Assembly: GCF_003596405.1 (NCBI RefSeq) | Contig: NZ_QYUR01000008.1 | Location: 186,001-250,000 of the forward strand | DNA from: Pseudomonas cavernicola | GTDB lineage: Bacteria > Pseudomonadota > Gammaproteobacteria > Pseudomonadales > Pseudomonadaceae | DNA length: 64,000 nt | Reading direction: 5' to 3' | Part shown: positions 44,463-53,551 of the stretch, one piece after another | Layout: each line of letters opens with the position of its first letter | How positions within the stretch are numbered: position 1 is the stretch's first letter | The notes under the pieces: model-generated | Seen by the model: only the letters and a program-made list of their open reading frames with translations | Told to the model about the DNA's origin: nothing | Database searches by the model: none | Program-made: the position numbers and the translations under genes

Positions 44463-44492
44463 TTGACACATTTTTAGAGCCCTTGTTATAAA
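44463..44492 (+). promoter_or_regulatory. Sigma-70 promoter of hupB
   Basis: TTGACA (44463-44468) and TATAAA (44487-44492), spacer 18 bp. It starts 14 bp after the lon stop codon and about 90 bp before hupB, so hupB has a strong promoter of its own. Confidence 0.8.
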
Positions 44493-44585
44493 GCGGCTCT
44501 TCTTGTGTCAGCAGGCCATCCAGCACCCGCTTTGCTTTCACCCAAAATTAAGAAATAAACTCAAACAGGAATAAGGGGACTTAGA

Positions 44586-44858
44586 GTGAACAAGTCGGAA
44601 CTGATTGATGCTATCGCTGCATCTGCTGATATCCCGAAAGCTGTCGCTGGCCGTGCGCTGGACGCAGTAATCGAATCCGTCACTGGCGCTCTCAAGGCTG
44701 GTGATTCTGTAGTACTAGTTGGTTTCGGTACCTTTGCCGTTAAAGAGCGTGCTGCTCGCACTGGCCGCAACCCGCAGACTGGTAAGCCGATCAGCATTGC
44801 TGCTGCTAAGATCCCAGGCTTCAAAGCTGGTAAAGCTCTGAAAGACGCCGTTAACTAA
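44586..44858 (+). CDS. hupB: Nucleoid protein HU-beta
   Basis: 90 residues, the standard HU length. [20 protein letters not shown] starts the helical dimerisation part; [20 protein letters not shown] with GKPISI is the DNA-minor-groove arm with the conserved R-x-GRNPQTG. It binds and bends DNA non-specifically and compacts the chromosome. The first codon is GTG or ATG in context gagtgaac (read as GTG). It follows lon, as in other Pseudomonas, with its own promoter. Confidence 0.97.
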   Translation: MNKSELIDAIAASADIPKAVAGRALDAVIESVTGALKAGDSVVLVGFGTFAVKERAARTGRNPQTGKPISIAAAKIPGFKAGKALKDAVN

Positions 44859-44911
44859 GCGTCTTTCGGGCCTTTGCCCATCCTGGTCAGGGTCATTCCT
44901 GATCAGGCAGC

Positions 44912-44988
44912 GGAGCGGTAGTTCAGTCGGTTAGAATACCGGCCTGTCACGCCGGGGGTCGCGGGTTCGAGTCCCGTCCGCTCCGCCA
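44912..44988 (+). tRNA. tRNA-Asp (anticodon GTC)
   Basis: Seventy-seven bases including the encoded CCA. The acceptor stem GGAGCGG pairs with CCGCTCC; the D-arm is GTTCAGTCGGTTAGAAT; the anticodon stem-loop CCGGCCTGTCACGCCGG has GTC in the loop; the T-arm is GCGGGTTCGAGTCCCGT. It lies between hupB and ppiD, as in related pseudomonads. Confidence 0.97.
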
Positions 44989-44996
44989 GTTACGAG

Positions 44997-45024
44997 AAGG
45001 CGCATCCTCGGATGCGCCTTTCTT
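44997..45024 (+). terminator. Terminator after tRNA-Asp
   Basis: AAGGCGCATCC (44997-45007) pairs with GGATGCGCCTT (45010-45020) and is followed by TCTTCT. A strong stem immediately behind the tRNA, before ppiD. Confidence 0.8.
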
Positions 45025-45086
45025 CTATCCGGATTCTACCCACGCTCCACGGCCGCTTTTTCAGTACGGTCGTTTCTGGGGGACGC

Positions 45087-46967
45087 ATGCTGCAGAATAT
45101 CAGGGACAATTCACAAGGCTGGATTGCCAAGACCATTATCGGTGTCATCGTCGTCTTGATGGCGCTGACGGGCTTCGACGCTATCTTCAATGCCACGGGT
45201 AGCCGCCAGAGTGCTGCCGACGTTAACGCCGAAGAAATCAGTCAGAACGAGCTGAGTCAGGCGGTGGAAATGCAACGCCGTCAGTTGATGCAAAAGCTTG
45301 GTAAAGATTTTGATGCCTCGTTGTTGGACGACAAGCTATTACGCGAAGCCGCTCTCAAGGGCCTGATCGAGCGCAAGCTGCTGCTGCAAGGGGCTAAAGA
45401 TTCAGATTTCGCCTTCTCCCAGCCGGCTATCGATCAACTGGTTTTGCAAACGCCAGAGTTTCAGGTGGATGGCAAGTTCAGCTCGACTCGCTTCGACGAA
45501 GTCATCCGCCAGATGGGCTATACCCGTCTGCAGTTCCGCCAGATGCTCGAGCAGGAGATGCTGATCGGTCAACTGCGTGCCGGGCTGGCTGGTAGCGGCT
45601 TCGTGACCGACGATGAAGTCCAGGCCTTTGCTCGCCTTGAGAGGCAGACCCGCGATTTCGCTACCCTGACCCTCCAGGCTGATGCCAAAGCCGTGAAGCT
45701 CACTGATGATGAGATCAAGGCTTACTACGACGAGAATGCCAAGCAGTTCATGAGTCCTGAGCAAGTTGTGCTCGAGTACCTTGAGCTGAAAAAGGAAGCC
45801 TTCTTCGACAAGGTTGAAGTCAAAGACGAAGACCTGCAGGCGCTCTATCAGAAGGAAGTTTCCAATCTGGCCGAGCAGCGCCAAGCTGCGCATATTCTCG
45901 TTGAGATCAACGATAAGCAGACCGACGAACAGGCCAAGACGAAGATCGAAGAAGTCAAAAAACGCCTGGCCCAAGGTGAAGACTTCGCGGTACTGGCCAA
46001 AGAGTTCTCTCAAGACCCTGGCTCCGCTGCCAACGGTGGTGACCTTGGTTATGCCGGCCCAGGAGTCTACGACCCCGCCTTCGAAGAGGCGCTCTATGCC
46101 TTGCAGAAGAACGAAGTATCCGCTCCAGTGCGCAGTACTTACGGCTGGCATCTGATCAAGTTGCTGGGTGTACAGGCTCCAGAAGTCCCAAGCTTTGCCA
46201 GTTTGAAAGATAAACTGACGCGTGACCTGAAGACGCAGCAAGTTGAACAGCGTTTCGTCGAAGTGACGAAAGAGTTGGAAAGCTCTGCATTCGAGGCTTC
46301 CGACCTGGCACAGCCGGCTCAAGAGCAAGGGCTGGTAGTCAAAACCAGCGCACCTTTCGGTCGTGATGGGGGCGAAGGTCTGACGGCTAACCGCCAAGTC
46401 ATTCAGGCGGCGTTCAGCCCTGAGGTATTGGAGGAGGGTGCCAATAGCGGGGCTATCGAACTGGATCCCGATACGGTGGTGATCCTGCGCGCCAAAGAGC
46501 ATAAGAAGCCTGAGCAATTGCCGCTCGAGCAGGTGGTCGCCAGTATCCGCGAGCACTTGACGCAGGTGCGGGCTAGCGAGGCTGTTGAGGCTAAAGGCCA
46601 GGCGTTGCTAAGCGCTTTACGTGAAGGCAAAACGCCGGTGGCGCAGGCGCAGGCGCAGGATGGTCAGGCCTGGAAGGTCGTGGAAGCGGCGACGCGCAGC
46701 CAGGAAGGTGTTGAGCCGGTCGTACTGCAAGCACTTTTTCGCATGCCGAAGCCTGAAGGCGCCGACAAGCCTAGCTTTGCGGGTGTGACGCTGGGCAATG
46801 GCGATTACGTGTTGCTGCAGCTGAAAGGTGTCAGTGAGCCGGAAGAAGCGTTAAGCGATGAAGAGAAGGGGATGTATCGCCGTTTCTTGGCATCGCGCAG
46901 TGGCCAGCAGGATTTTGCTGCCTTCCGTAACCAGCTGGAAGCCAAGGCGAAGATCGAGCGCTTCTAA
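45087..46967 (+). CDS. ppiD: Membrane-anchored periplasmic folding factor PpiD (parvulin-type)
   Basis: 626 residues. One N-terminal membrane anchor (WIAKTIIGVIVVLMALTGFD, about 12-31), then a SurA-like N domain and a parvulin PPIC domain at about 268-370 (AAHILVEIND, LAKEFSQDPGSAANGGDLGY, YGWHLIKL), then a C-terminal part. It binds proteins leaving the Sec translocon. The ATG at 45087 (MLQNIRDNSQG) is the standard start; the ORF start at 45012 is inside the tRNA terminator. A group II intron sits just behind its terminator. Confidence 0.95.
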   Translation: MLQNIRDNSQGWIAKTIIGVIVVLMALTGFDAIFNATGSRQSAADVNAEEISQNELSQAVEMQRRQLMQKLGKDFDASLLDDKLLREAALKGLIERKLLLQGAKDSDFAFSQPAIDQLVLQTPEFQVDGKFSSTRFDEVIRQMGYTRLQFRQMLEQEMLIGQLRAGLAGSGFVTDDEVQAFARLERQTRDFATLTLQADAKAVKLTDDEIKAYYDENAKQFMSPEQVVLEYLELKKEAFFDKVEVKDEDLQALYQKEVSNLAEQRQAAHILVEINDKQTDEQAKTKIEEVKKRLAQGEDFAVLAKEFSQDPGSAANGGDLGYAGPGVYDPAFEEALYALQKNEVSAPVRSTYGWHLIKLLGVQAPEVPSFASLKDKLTRDLKTQQVEQRFVEVTKELESSAFEASDLAQPAQEQGLVVKTSAPFGRDGGEGLTANRQVIQAAFSPEVLEEGANSGAIELDPDTVVILRAKEHKKPEQLPLEQVVASIREHLTQVRASEAVEAKGQALLSALREGKTPVAQAQAQDGQAWKVVEAATRSQEGVEPVVLQALFRMPKPEGADKPSFAGVTLGNGDYVLLQLKGVSEPEEALSDEEKGMYRRFLASRSGQQDFAAFRNQLEAKAKIERF

Positions 46968-46988
46968 GCGCACGCTATTCTGCCCATG

Positions 46989-47020
46989 AAAAAGGCCGCT
47001 CATTGAGCGGCCTTTTCTTT
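46989..47020 (+). terminator. Rho-independent terminator of ppiD and intron insertion site
   Basis: AAAAGGCCGCTCA (starting 46989) pairs with TGAGCGGCCTTTT over a minimal loop, followed by CTTT. The group II intron begins at the very next base (47021). Class C group II introns are known to insert directly behind terminator hairpins. Confidence 0.9.
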
Positions 47021-48935
47021 GTGCGCCAGGCATGGCGCGTTGCGCGTAAGCGCAGCCAGCTTGGCTGTGGTGGCCACGCTGGTGACTTGGAGGTGAAAGT
47101 CCTCTGCACACCCGGCAAGGGGAAGTGTTAGTCGAAGGCAAGGGTGTCGCGGGCGACTGCGAATCTGAAGGAAGCCCTAGGCAAAATGCTGGCCTGACGA
47201 ACAGGAAGCGGATAGAGGCGGCGTGGTGGGGTGAGGTGGCAAAGATCACTAAAGCCCAATACTTGCACGGAACGCTACGACGTAGATCCGACAGGCATAA
47301 GCAGGAAGGTCGCGCGAATTACCCTGGGAGATCTGTACGTTTGCCACTGTGCTACCTCGCGCCGCGAGGCGCCGGGATGAGCGTGCAGAAGTCAGCCGAG
47401 GCCGTAGTAAGTGGCGAATAACCGCGCCACCAAGGGCCGAACAGGTTATGCCGCCAGTAGGCGTCAGAGTCTCGTTGAATACCGAAATGCAGAAATTTCT
47501 CCCAGAGAAGACTGTTACTCCGAGTCCCGGACAGAATCCGAGGGCAACGACTGACAGCGTGCAGGTATCGACGGCGTCTGTGGCGTGAACGAAAGCGGAG
47601 CCGGACACGCTGATGGCGCGGGTACTTGCACCGGCCAACCTCAAGCGTGCGTATCACCGCGTGGTCAGCAACAAGGGCGCGCCGGGTGCCGATGGCATGA
47701 CGGTCGACGAATTAGCGGGCTACGTGAAACAGTATTGGCCAACCCTCAAGGCAAGGCTGCTGGCCGGCGAGTATCACCCACAAGGTGTACGCGCCGTCGA
47801 AATTCCCAAGCCCAAAGGCGGCACAAGACAGCTGGGTATCCCCAGCGTCGTGGACCGCTTGATCCAACAGGCACTGCTGCAACAGCTCACGCCGATCTTC
47901 GACCCACTGTTCTCAGATTACAGCTACGGCTTCCGTCCGGGCAGAAGCGCTCACCAAGCTATCGAAACAGCCCGTGCCCATGTGGCGGCGGGTCACCGCT
48001 GGTGCGTGGAACTCGATCTGGAGAAGTTCTTTGATCGGGTCAGCCGCGATGTGTTGATGGCCCATGTGCAGCGTCAAGTTGAAGACAAACGGGTGCTCAG
48101 GCTTATTCGCCGTTATCTCGAGGCCGGAGTGATGTCGGGCGGGATCGCCAGTCGACGGCAGGAAGGGACGCCGCAAGGCGGCCCGCTCTCGCCGTTGCTG
48201 TCGAACATTCTGCTCAACGAGCTCGACCAAGAGCTGACGCGGCGGGGCCATCGCTTCGTGCGTTATGCCGATGACGCGAACATTTACGTGCGCAGTCAGC
48301 GGTCTGGCGAACGAGTGATGGCCAGCGTTGAGCGCTTCCTGAGTCAGCGGCTGAAACTGGTGCTGAACCGGGATAAGAGCCGAGTGGCACGCTCGTGGGT
48401 TTGCGACTACCTGGGCTATGGGATGAGCTGGCATCAACAACCAAGACTGAGAGTGGCCCCCCTGAGCCTGCGTCGCTTGCGCGACCGACTCAGGGGGCTG
48501 CTGCGCCGCGCGCGGGGCTGCAAGATGGCGACTGTCATCGAGCGGATAAACCCAGTGCTGCGCGGCTGGGCCGGCTACTTCAAGCTGAGCCAGAGCAAGC
48601 GGCCACTTGAGGAGCTTGATGGCTGGGTTCGCCATAAACTTCGTTGTGTCATTTGGCGCCAATGGAAACGGCCCTCTACGAGGGCGCGCAACCTGTTGCA
48701 CCTAGGACTTAGCGAAGCGCGGGCCTATACATCAGCGGGCAACGGTCGAGGCCTATGGTGGAACTCGGGAGCGCCACATATGAATCAGGCGTTACCGAAG
48801 AAGCTGTGGGATCAACTCGGAGTGGTCTCGATACTGGATACGATAAACGGGCTTAGCCGCATAACTTGAACCGCCGTATACGGAACCGTACGTACGGTGG
48901 TGTGAGAGGACGGCGGCTGTGAAGCCGCCTCCTAC
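47021..48935 (+). mobile_element. Group II intron, bacterial class C type (complete)
   Basis: A 1.9-kb retroelement. It starts GTGCG (the group II 5' consensus GUGYG) immediately after the ppiD terminator. About 590 nt of structured RNA domains I-III precede the intron-encoded protein in domain IV. A domain V-like hairpin (about 48869-48902, ACCGCCGTA paired with TACGGTGGT) and a domain VI stem (GGCGGCT/AGCCGCC) follow. I place the 3' end at CCTAC, 48935; the exact last base could differ by a few. Insertion behind a terminator and lack of an endonuclease domain in its protein both indicate class C. All key parts look intact, so it may be mobile. Confidence 0.88.
47613..48869 (+). CDS. ltrA: Group II intron reverse transcriptase/maturase
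   Basis: 418 residues. Reverse-transcriptase blocks: VSNKGAPGADGMTVDEL, IPKPKGGTRQLGIPSVVDRL, SYGFRPGRSAHQAI, VELDLEKFFDRV, QGGPLSPLLSNI and the catalytic YADD at 218-221. The maturase (X/GIIM) domain follows, with INPVLRGWAGYFKLSQ and RRWLWR-like RCVIWRQWK. No C-terminal H-N-H endonuclease is present, as expected for class C, which uses single-stranded or replicating targets. It promotes splicing and retrohoming of the surrounding intron. The start MARVLAPANLKRAYHRV is the conserved one. Confidence 0.95.
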   Translation: MARVLAPANLKRAYHRVVSNKGAPGADGMTVDELAGYVKQYWPTLKARLLAGEYHPQGVRAVEIPKPKGGTRQLGIPSVVDRLIQQALLQQLTPIFDPLFSDYSYGFRPGRSAHQAIETARAHVAAGHRWCVELDLEKFFDRVSRDVLMAHVQRQVEDKRVLRLIRRYLEAGVMSGGIASRRQEGTPQGGPLSPLLSNILLNELDQELTRRGHRFVRYADDANIYVRSQRSGERVMASVERFLSQRLKLVLNRDKSRVARSWVCDYLGYGMSWHQQPRLRVAPLSLRRLRDRLRGLLRRARGCKMATVIERINPVLRGWAGYFKLSQSKRPLEELDGWVRHKLRCVIWRQWKRPSTRARNLLHLGLSEARAYTSAGNGRGLWWNSGAPHMNQALPKKLWDQLGVVSILDTINGLSRIT

Positions 48936-48952
48936 TCGATTGTTGCTGACCC

Positions 48953-48993
48953 GTCCTGAATAAGGTTGATACGTTTAACCTTATTTTCAGGAC
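48953..48993. repeat. Bipartite inverted repeat downstream of the intron
   Basis: GTCCTGAA-TAAGGTT (48953-48967) pairs with AACCTTA-TT-TTCAGGAC (48977-48993) with a 2-nt bulge. It lies between intron and the fabI stop codon. It may be the fabI terminator (minus strand) or the trace of another element; the wording resembles no Pseudomonas REP that I know. Confidence 0.6.
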
Positions 48994-49008
48994 TAGACAT
49001 GCGTTTAA

Positions 49009-49803
49009 TCAGTCTTCGATAGCGCCCATGGCGGTGGTGTTGAAACCGCCGTCCACGTACATGATTTCGCCGCTGATGCCCGACGCGAGGTCAGAGCAGA
49101 GGAAGGCGCCGGCATTGCCGACTTCCTCGATGGTTACGTTACGGCGCATCGGGGTCTGCGCTTCGTTGGCGGCGAGCATCTTGCGAAAGCTCTTGATGCC
49201 GGAAGCGGCCAAGGTACGGATCGGGCCAGCAGAGACTGCGTTAACGCGGGTGCCTTCCGGGCCAAGGCTGCCGGCCAAGTAGCGTACACCAGCTTCCAGG
49301 CTGGCTTTGGCCATGCCCATGACGTTGTAATTCGGCATGGTGCGCTCGGCGCCAAGGTAGGACAGGGTCAACAGGCTGCCGTTGCGGCCTTTCATCATTT
49401 CGCGTCCGGCTTTAGCCAGGGCGACGAAGCTGTAGGCGCTGATGTCGTGAGCAATGCGGAAGCCTTCACGGGTAGTGACTTCGGTGAAGTCGCCATTCAG
49501 TTGATCGCCTGGAGCAAAACCGACCGAGTGGACGATGACGTCGAGGCCGTCCCACTTCTTGCCCAGTTCTTCGAAGACCTTGGCGATCTCTTCGTCGTTG
49601 GCCACGTCACAAGGGAAGCACAGGTCGGCGCTGGAGCCCCAGCCTGCGGCGAACTCTTCGACACGACCTTTGAGTTTGTCGTTCTGGTAGGTGAAGGCAA
49701 GTTCTGCGCCCTCGCGATGCATGGCGGCAGCGATGCCGGATGCGATGGACAGTTTACTGGCGACACCGACGATCAGTACGCGCTTACCGGCGAGAAAACC
49801 CAT
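49009..49803 (-). CDS. fabI: Enoyl-[acyl-carrier-protein] reductase (NADH)
   Basis: 264 residues. It performs the last reduction of each fatty-acid elongation cycle and is the target of triclosan. An SDR fold with the FabI-type active site: Tyr149 and Tyr159 with Lys166 ([20 protein letters not shown]). [13 protein letters not shown] is the nucleotide-binding turn in which FabI carries ASKLSIA instead of the usual GxxxGxG. Gly95 in SVGFAP occupies the position of the classical triclosan-resistance change and is unchanged. AGGAAGAGGAA precedes the ATG. It is downstream of the Yej-like ATPase gene on the same strand, 30 bp away, and may be co-transcribed. Confidence 0.96.
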   Translation of the reverse strand: MGFLAGKRVLIVGVASKLSIASGIAAAMHREGAELAFTYQNDKLKGRVEEFAAGWGSSADLCFPCDVANDEEIAKVFEELGKKWDGLDVIVHSVGFAPGDQLNGDFTEVTTREGFRIAHDISAYSFVALAKAGREMMKGRNGSLLTLSYLGAERTMPNYNVMGMAKASLEAGVRYLAGSLGPEGTRVNAVSAGPIRTLAASGIKSFRKMLAANEAQTPMRRNVTIEEVGNAGAFLCSDLASGISGEIMYVDGGFNTTAMGAIED

Positions 49804-49832
49804 GGTGTTATTCCTCTTCCTGCTTTCAAGGA

Positions 49833-51455
49833 TTAATCTGCAGTCACTGGCGCCATAAAAGCGGCTTCCAGCAACTGCTGTGTATAAATGTGCTGTGGCG
49901 CGGCGAAGATAGCCTCTGCCGGCCCCTGTTCAACTACCTGACCCTGCTTGACCACCATCAAGTGGTGGCTGAGCGCCTTGACCACCGCCAAGTCATGGCT
50001 GATGAACAGGTAAGTCAGGTTGTACTTGCTCTGCAATGATCGCAGTAGTTCTACCACTTGACGCTGGACCGTGCGGTCGAGCGCCGAAGTAGGTTCGTCC
50101 AGCAATATCAGCGCCGGTTTGAGCACGAGTGCCCGAGCAATGGCAATCCGCTGCCGTTGCCCACCGGAAAATTCGTGGGGGTAGCGGTGCCGAGTTTCCG
50201 GATCCAGACCTACCTCCAGGAGCGCGTCGATTATTGCCTGTTCCTGCTCTGTTTCAGTGCCCATCTTATGGATGCGCAGACCTTCTCCGACAATTTCGCC
50301 CACTGACATACGTGGGCTGAGGCTGCCGAACGGGTCCTGGAACACCACCTGCATCTGTCGCCGCAGCGGGCGAACCTGGTGCTGCGACAAACCGTTCAAC
50401 GTCTGACCCTGAAAGCGTATGGCGCCCTGACTGCCGATCAGCCGCAGGATTGCCAAACCCAAGGTGGATTTTCCGGAACCGCTTTCACCGACGATGCCTA
50501 GGGTTTGGCCCTGAGGCAGGCTGAAATTGATTCCGTCCACCGCTTTTACGTAATCGACTGTGTGGCGCAGTAACCCTTTCTTGATCGGGAACCACACCCG
50601 CAGGTCATCGACTTCCAGTAGCGGTGCGCCAGCAGGGTTGGTTGCAGGCTTGCCGCTGGGTTCGGCGCCGAGCAATTCCTGGGTATAGGGATGCTGTGGC
50701 GCATGGAACAGTTCGTCGCATGACGCCTGTTCGACGATCCGACCGCGCTGCATGACACATACTCGATGCGCAATTCGCCTGACTAGATTGAGATCGTGGG
50801 TGATTAACAGCAGTGCCATGCCCAGGCGCGCCTGCAATTCCTTGAGCAGTTCGAGGATTTTCAACTGCACGGTGACGTCCAGTGCAGTCGTCGGCTCATC
50901 GGCAATCAGTAGTTCCGGCTCATTGGCCAGTGCCATGGCGATCATCACGCGTTGCCGTTGACCGCCTGAGAGCTCGTGAGGGAAGGCCTTGAGCCGTTTG
51001 TGTGGCTCAGGGATGCCGACCAGCTCCAGCAGTTCCAGGGTGCGTCTGGTGGCGGCCTTGCCGCTCAGCCCCTTGTGCAGGGCGAGCACTTCGTTGACTT
51101 GCTTCTCGATGCTATGCAGTGGGTTGAGTGAGGTCATCGGCTCTTGAAAAACCATGGCGATGCGGTTGCCACGAATGCCGCGTAGCTTGTTTTCGTTGAG
51201 CTTGAGCAGGTCGTGACCGGCATAGTGGATGCTGCCCGAAGGATGACGAGCCAGCGGGTAGGGCAGTAGACGCAAAATCGAATGGGCGGTGACCGACTTG
51301 CCTGAACCACTCTCGCCGACCAGCGCCAGGGTTTCGCCGCGGCGAATATCGAAGCTAACGCCTTCCACAACGCGCTGTACGTTCTCGCCCATTACGAACT
51401 CGACGGCCAGGTCGCGCACTTCAATCAAATTTTGGGCTTGCAGATTCTCAGCCAT
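49833..51455 (-). CDS. Peptide ABC transporter, fused double ATPase (YejF-like)
   Basis: 540 residues carrying two complete ATPase domains. The first has Walker [12 protein letters not shown] (about 38-48), signature LSGGQRQRV and Walker B LLIADEP. The second, starting near 270, has [20 protein letters not shown] and LILLDEP. This corresponds to YejF of the YejABEF peptide (microcin C) importer and to PA1807. The ATG at 51455 has GAGGAA upstream and is one base after the permease stop; the longer ORF start (51479) lies inside the permease. Confidence 0.93.
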   Translation of the reverse strand: MAENLQAQNLIEVRDLAVEFVMGENVQRVVEGVSFDIRRGETLALVGESGSGKSVTAHSILRLLPYPLARHPSGSIHYAGHDLLKLNENKLRGIRGNRIAMVFQEPMTSLNPLHSIEKQVNEVLALHKGLSGKAATRRTLELLELVGIPEPHKRLKAFPHELSGGQRQRVMIAMALANEPELLIADEPTTALDVTVQLKILELLKELQARLGMALLLITHDLNLVRRIAHRVCVMQRGRIVEQASCDELFHAPQHPYTQELLGAEPSGKPATNPAGAPLLEVDDLRVWFPIKKGLLRHTVDYVKAVDGINFSLPQGQTLGIVGESGSGKSTLGLAILRLIGSQGAIRFQGQTLNGLSQHQVRPLRRQMQVVFQDPFGSLSPRMSVGEIVGEGLRIHKMGTETEQEQAIIDALLEVGLDPETRHRYPHEFSGGQRQRIAIARALVLKPALILLDEPTSALDRTVQRQVVELLRSLQSKYNLTYLFISHDLAVVKALSHHLMVVKQGQVVEQGPAEAIFAAPQHIYTQQLLEAAFMAPVTAD

Positions 51456-51456
51456 C

Positions 51457-52476
51457 TTATTTCCTCGGGTCGAAGGCATCGCGTGCGGCTTCGCCGATAA
51501 ACACCAATAAGGTCAGCATCAGGCCTAGCACGGCAAAGGCGCTGATCCCCAGCCAAGGAGCCTGCATATTGGATTTGCCCTGGGCGACCAATTCGCCCAG
51601 CGAAGGCGCGCCGGGCGGCAGGCCGAAGCCAAGGAAGTCCAGGGCGGTGAGGGTGCCGATGGCGCCAGTGAGGATGAATGGCATGAAGGTCATGGTCGAG
51701 ATCATGGCGTTCGGCAGGATGTGACGGAACATGATGGCGACGTTCTGCATCCCTAGCGCGCGGGCAGCGCGGACATATTCCAGGTTGCGCCCACGGAGGA
51801 ACTCGGCGCGCACCACATCGACCAGGCTCATCCAGGAGAACAGCAGCATGATGCCCAGCAGCCACCAGAAGTTCGGCTGCACGAAGCTGGCGAGGATGAT
51901 CAGCAGATAAAGCACCGGCAGCCCCGACCAGACTTCGAGGAAGCGCTGGCCGAGCAGGTCGACCCAGCCGCCATAAAAGCCCTGCAGGGCGCCGGCGATC
52001 ACGCCGATGATCGAGCTGAGGATGGTCAGCGTTAGGGCGAACAGCACCGAGATACGGAAGCCATAGATCACCCGGGCGAGCACATCACGGCCCTGGTCGT
52101 CGGTGCCTAGCAGGTTCTCCGCCGAGGGTGGCGCCGGGGCCGGCACCTTCAAGTCGTAATTGATACTCGAATAGCTGAAGGGGATCGGCGGCCACAGGAT
52201 CCAGCCATCCTTCGCTGCGATCAGCTCGCGGATATACGGGCTCTTGTAGTTGGCCTCCAGAGGGAATTCGCCACCGAAAGCGGTCTCCGGGTAGCGCTTC
52301 GCGACCGGGAAGTACCACTCGCCGGCGTAACGCACTGCCAGCGGTTTGTCGTTGGCGATCAGCTCGGCACCGAGGCTGAGGATAAACAGTCCGAGGAACA
52401 GCCAGAGGGACCACCAGCCGCGCTTGTGGGCCTTGAGGCGTGCGAAGCGGCGTTGATTCAGCGGGGAGAGTTTCAT
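51457..52476 (-). CDS. Peptide ABC transporter permease (YejE-like)
   Basis: 339 residues. The N-terminal cytoplasmic segment MKLSPLNQRRFARLKAHKRG is followed by TM1 (WWSLWLFLGLFILSLGAELI), a periplasmic region with LLGTDDQGRDVLARVIYG, and further spans with the permease EAA loop (EYVRAARALGMQNVAIMFRH, then ILPNAMISTM). GGAGG precedes the ATG at 52476. It is coupled to YejB (stop TGA, then one base, then ATG) and to YejF. Confidence 0.93.
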   Translation of the reverse strand: MKLSPLNQRRFARLKAHKRGWWSLWLFLGLFILSLGAELIANDKPLAVRYAGEWYFPVAKRYPETAFGGEFPLEANYKSPYIRELIAAKDGWILWPPIPFSYSSINYDLKVPAPAPPSAENLLGTDDQGRDVLARVIYGFRISVLFALTLTILSSIIGVIAGALQGFYGGWVDLLGQRFLEVWSGLPVLYLLIILASFVQPNFWWLLGIMLLFSWMSLVDVVRAEFLRGRNLEYVRAARALGMQNVAIMFRHILPNAMISTMTFMPFILTGAIGTLTALDFLGFGLPPGAPSLGELVAQGKSNMQAPWLGISAFAVLGLMLTLLVFIGEAARDAFDPRK

Positions 52477-52477
52477 C

Positions 52478-53551
52478 TCAACCCTCCCGATTTTCGAAGT
52501 CGATACGCGGATCGACCAGAGTGTAGGTGATGTCACCGATCAATTTCACGATCAGCCCGACCAAGGTGAAGATGAAGAGGGTGCCGAATACCACTGGGTA
52601 ATCACGGTTGATCGCGGCCTCGAAGCTCATCAGTCCCAGGCCGTCGAGGGAGAAGATCACCTCGATCAGCAGTGAGCCGGTGAAGAAAATACCGATGAAG
52701 GCCGCCGGGAAGCCAGCGATGATCAGCAGCATGGCATTGCGAAACACATGGCCATAGAGCACACGGGTTTCCGTCAGGCCTTTGGCGCGGGCGGTAACCA
52801 CGTATTGTTTGTTGATTTCGTCGAGGAAGCTGTTTTTGGTCAGGAACGTCAGGGTGGCGAAGTTGCCGATCACCAGGGCGGTTACCGGCAGCACCAGATG
52901 CCAGAAATAGTCGAGGACTTTGCCGCCGAGGCTGAGTTCGTCGAAGTTGTTCGAGGTCAGCCCCCTGAGCGGGAACCAGTCGAAATAGCTGCCGCCGGCG
53001 AACAGCACTATCAACAGGATGGCGAACAGGAAGGCCGGGACCGCATAGCCGACGATGATCGCCGAGCTGGTCCAGACGTCGAAGGTGCTGCCATGCCGGG
53101 TGGCTTTGGCGATACCCAGCGGGATGGACACCAGATACATGATCAGGGTGCTCCACAGCCCAATGGAGATGGACACCGGCATCTTCTCGATGATCAGGTC
53201 GGTGACCTTGGCGTCGCGAAAGAAGCTCTCACCGAAGTCCAGTTGCGAATAGCTTTTCAGCATCAGCCAGAAACGCTCGGGGGCCGGTTTATCGAAGCCG
53301 TACATGCGCTCGATCTCATGCACCAACTCGGGGTCCAGGCCCTGGGCACCGCGATAGTTGGATCCGGCCACGGCCACTTCTGCACCGCCGCCAGCGATGC
53401 GGCTGGTGGCGCCTTCGAAACCCTCGAGTTTGGCGATCATCTGCTCCACCGGGCCGCCAGGCGCGGCCTGGATGATGATGAAGTTGATCAGCAGGATGCC
53501 GAACAGTGTGGGGATGATCAGCAGCAGCCGGCGCAGAATATAGGTGAGCAT
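52478..53551 (-). CDS. Peptide ABC transporter permease (YejB-like)
   Basis: 357 residues. [20 protein letters not shown] is the standard start of DppB/YejB permeases; a long periplasmic loop (about 40-130) includes [20 protein letters not shown]; the EAA loop reads [20 protein letters not shown]. Six membrane spans are expected. It follows directly on the stop codon of the preceding binding-protein gene (TAA then ATG), so the whole set is one operon. Confidence 0.94.
   Translation of the reverse strand: MLTYILRRLLLIIPTLFGILLINFIIIQAAPGGPVEQMIAKLEGFEGATSRIAGGGAEVAVAGSNYRGAQGLDPELVHEIERMYGFDKPAPERFWLMLKSYSQLDFGESFFRDAKVTDLIIEKMPVSISIGLWSTLIMYLVSIPLGIAKATRHGSTFDVWTSSAIIVGYAVPAFLFAILLIVLFAGGSYFDWFPLRGLTSNNFDELSLGGKVLDYFWHLVLPVTALVIGNFATLTFLTKNSFLDEINKQYVVTARAKGLTETRVLYGHVFRNAMLLIIAGFPAAFIGIFFTGSLLIEVIFSLDGLGLMSFEAAINRDYPVVFGTLFIFTLVGLIVKLIGDITYTLVDPRIDFENREG

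Noticed and set aside
44838..44868. AAAGACGC and GCGTCTTT around the hupB stop codon as a terminator.
   Set aside because: The stem includes the stop codon and is not followed by a T-tract; possible mRNA structure only.
45402..46556. A 384-codon minus-strand frame.
   Set aside because: Antisense to ppiD without a ribosome-binding site or recognisable domains.
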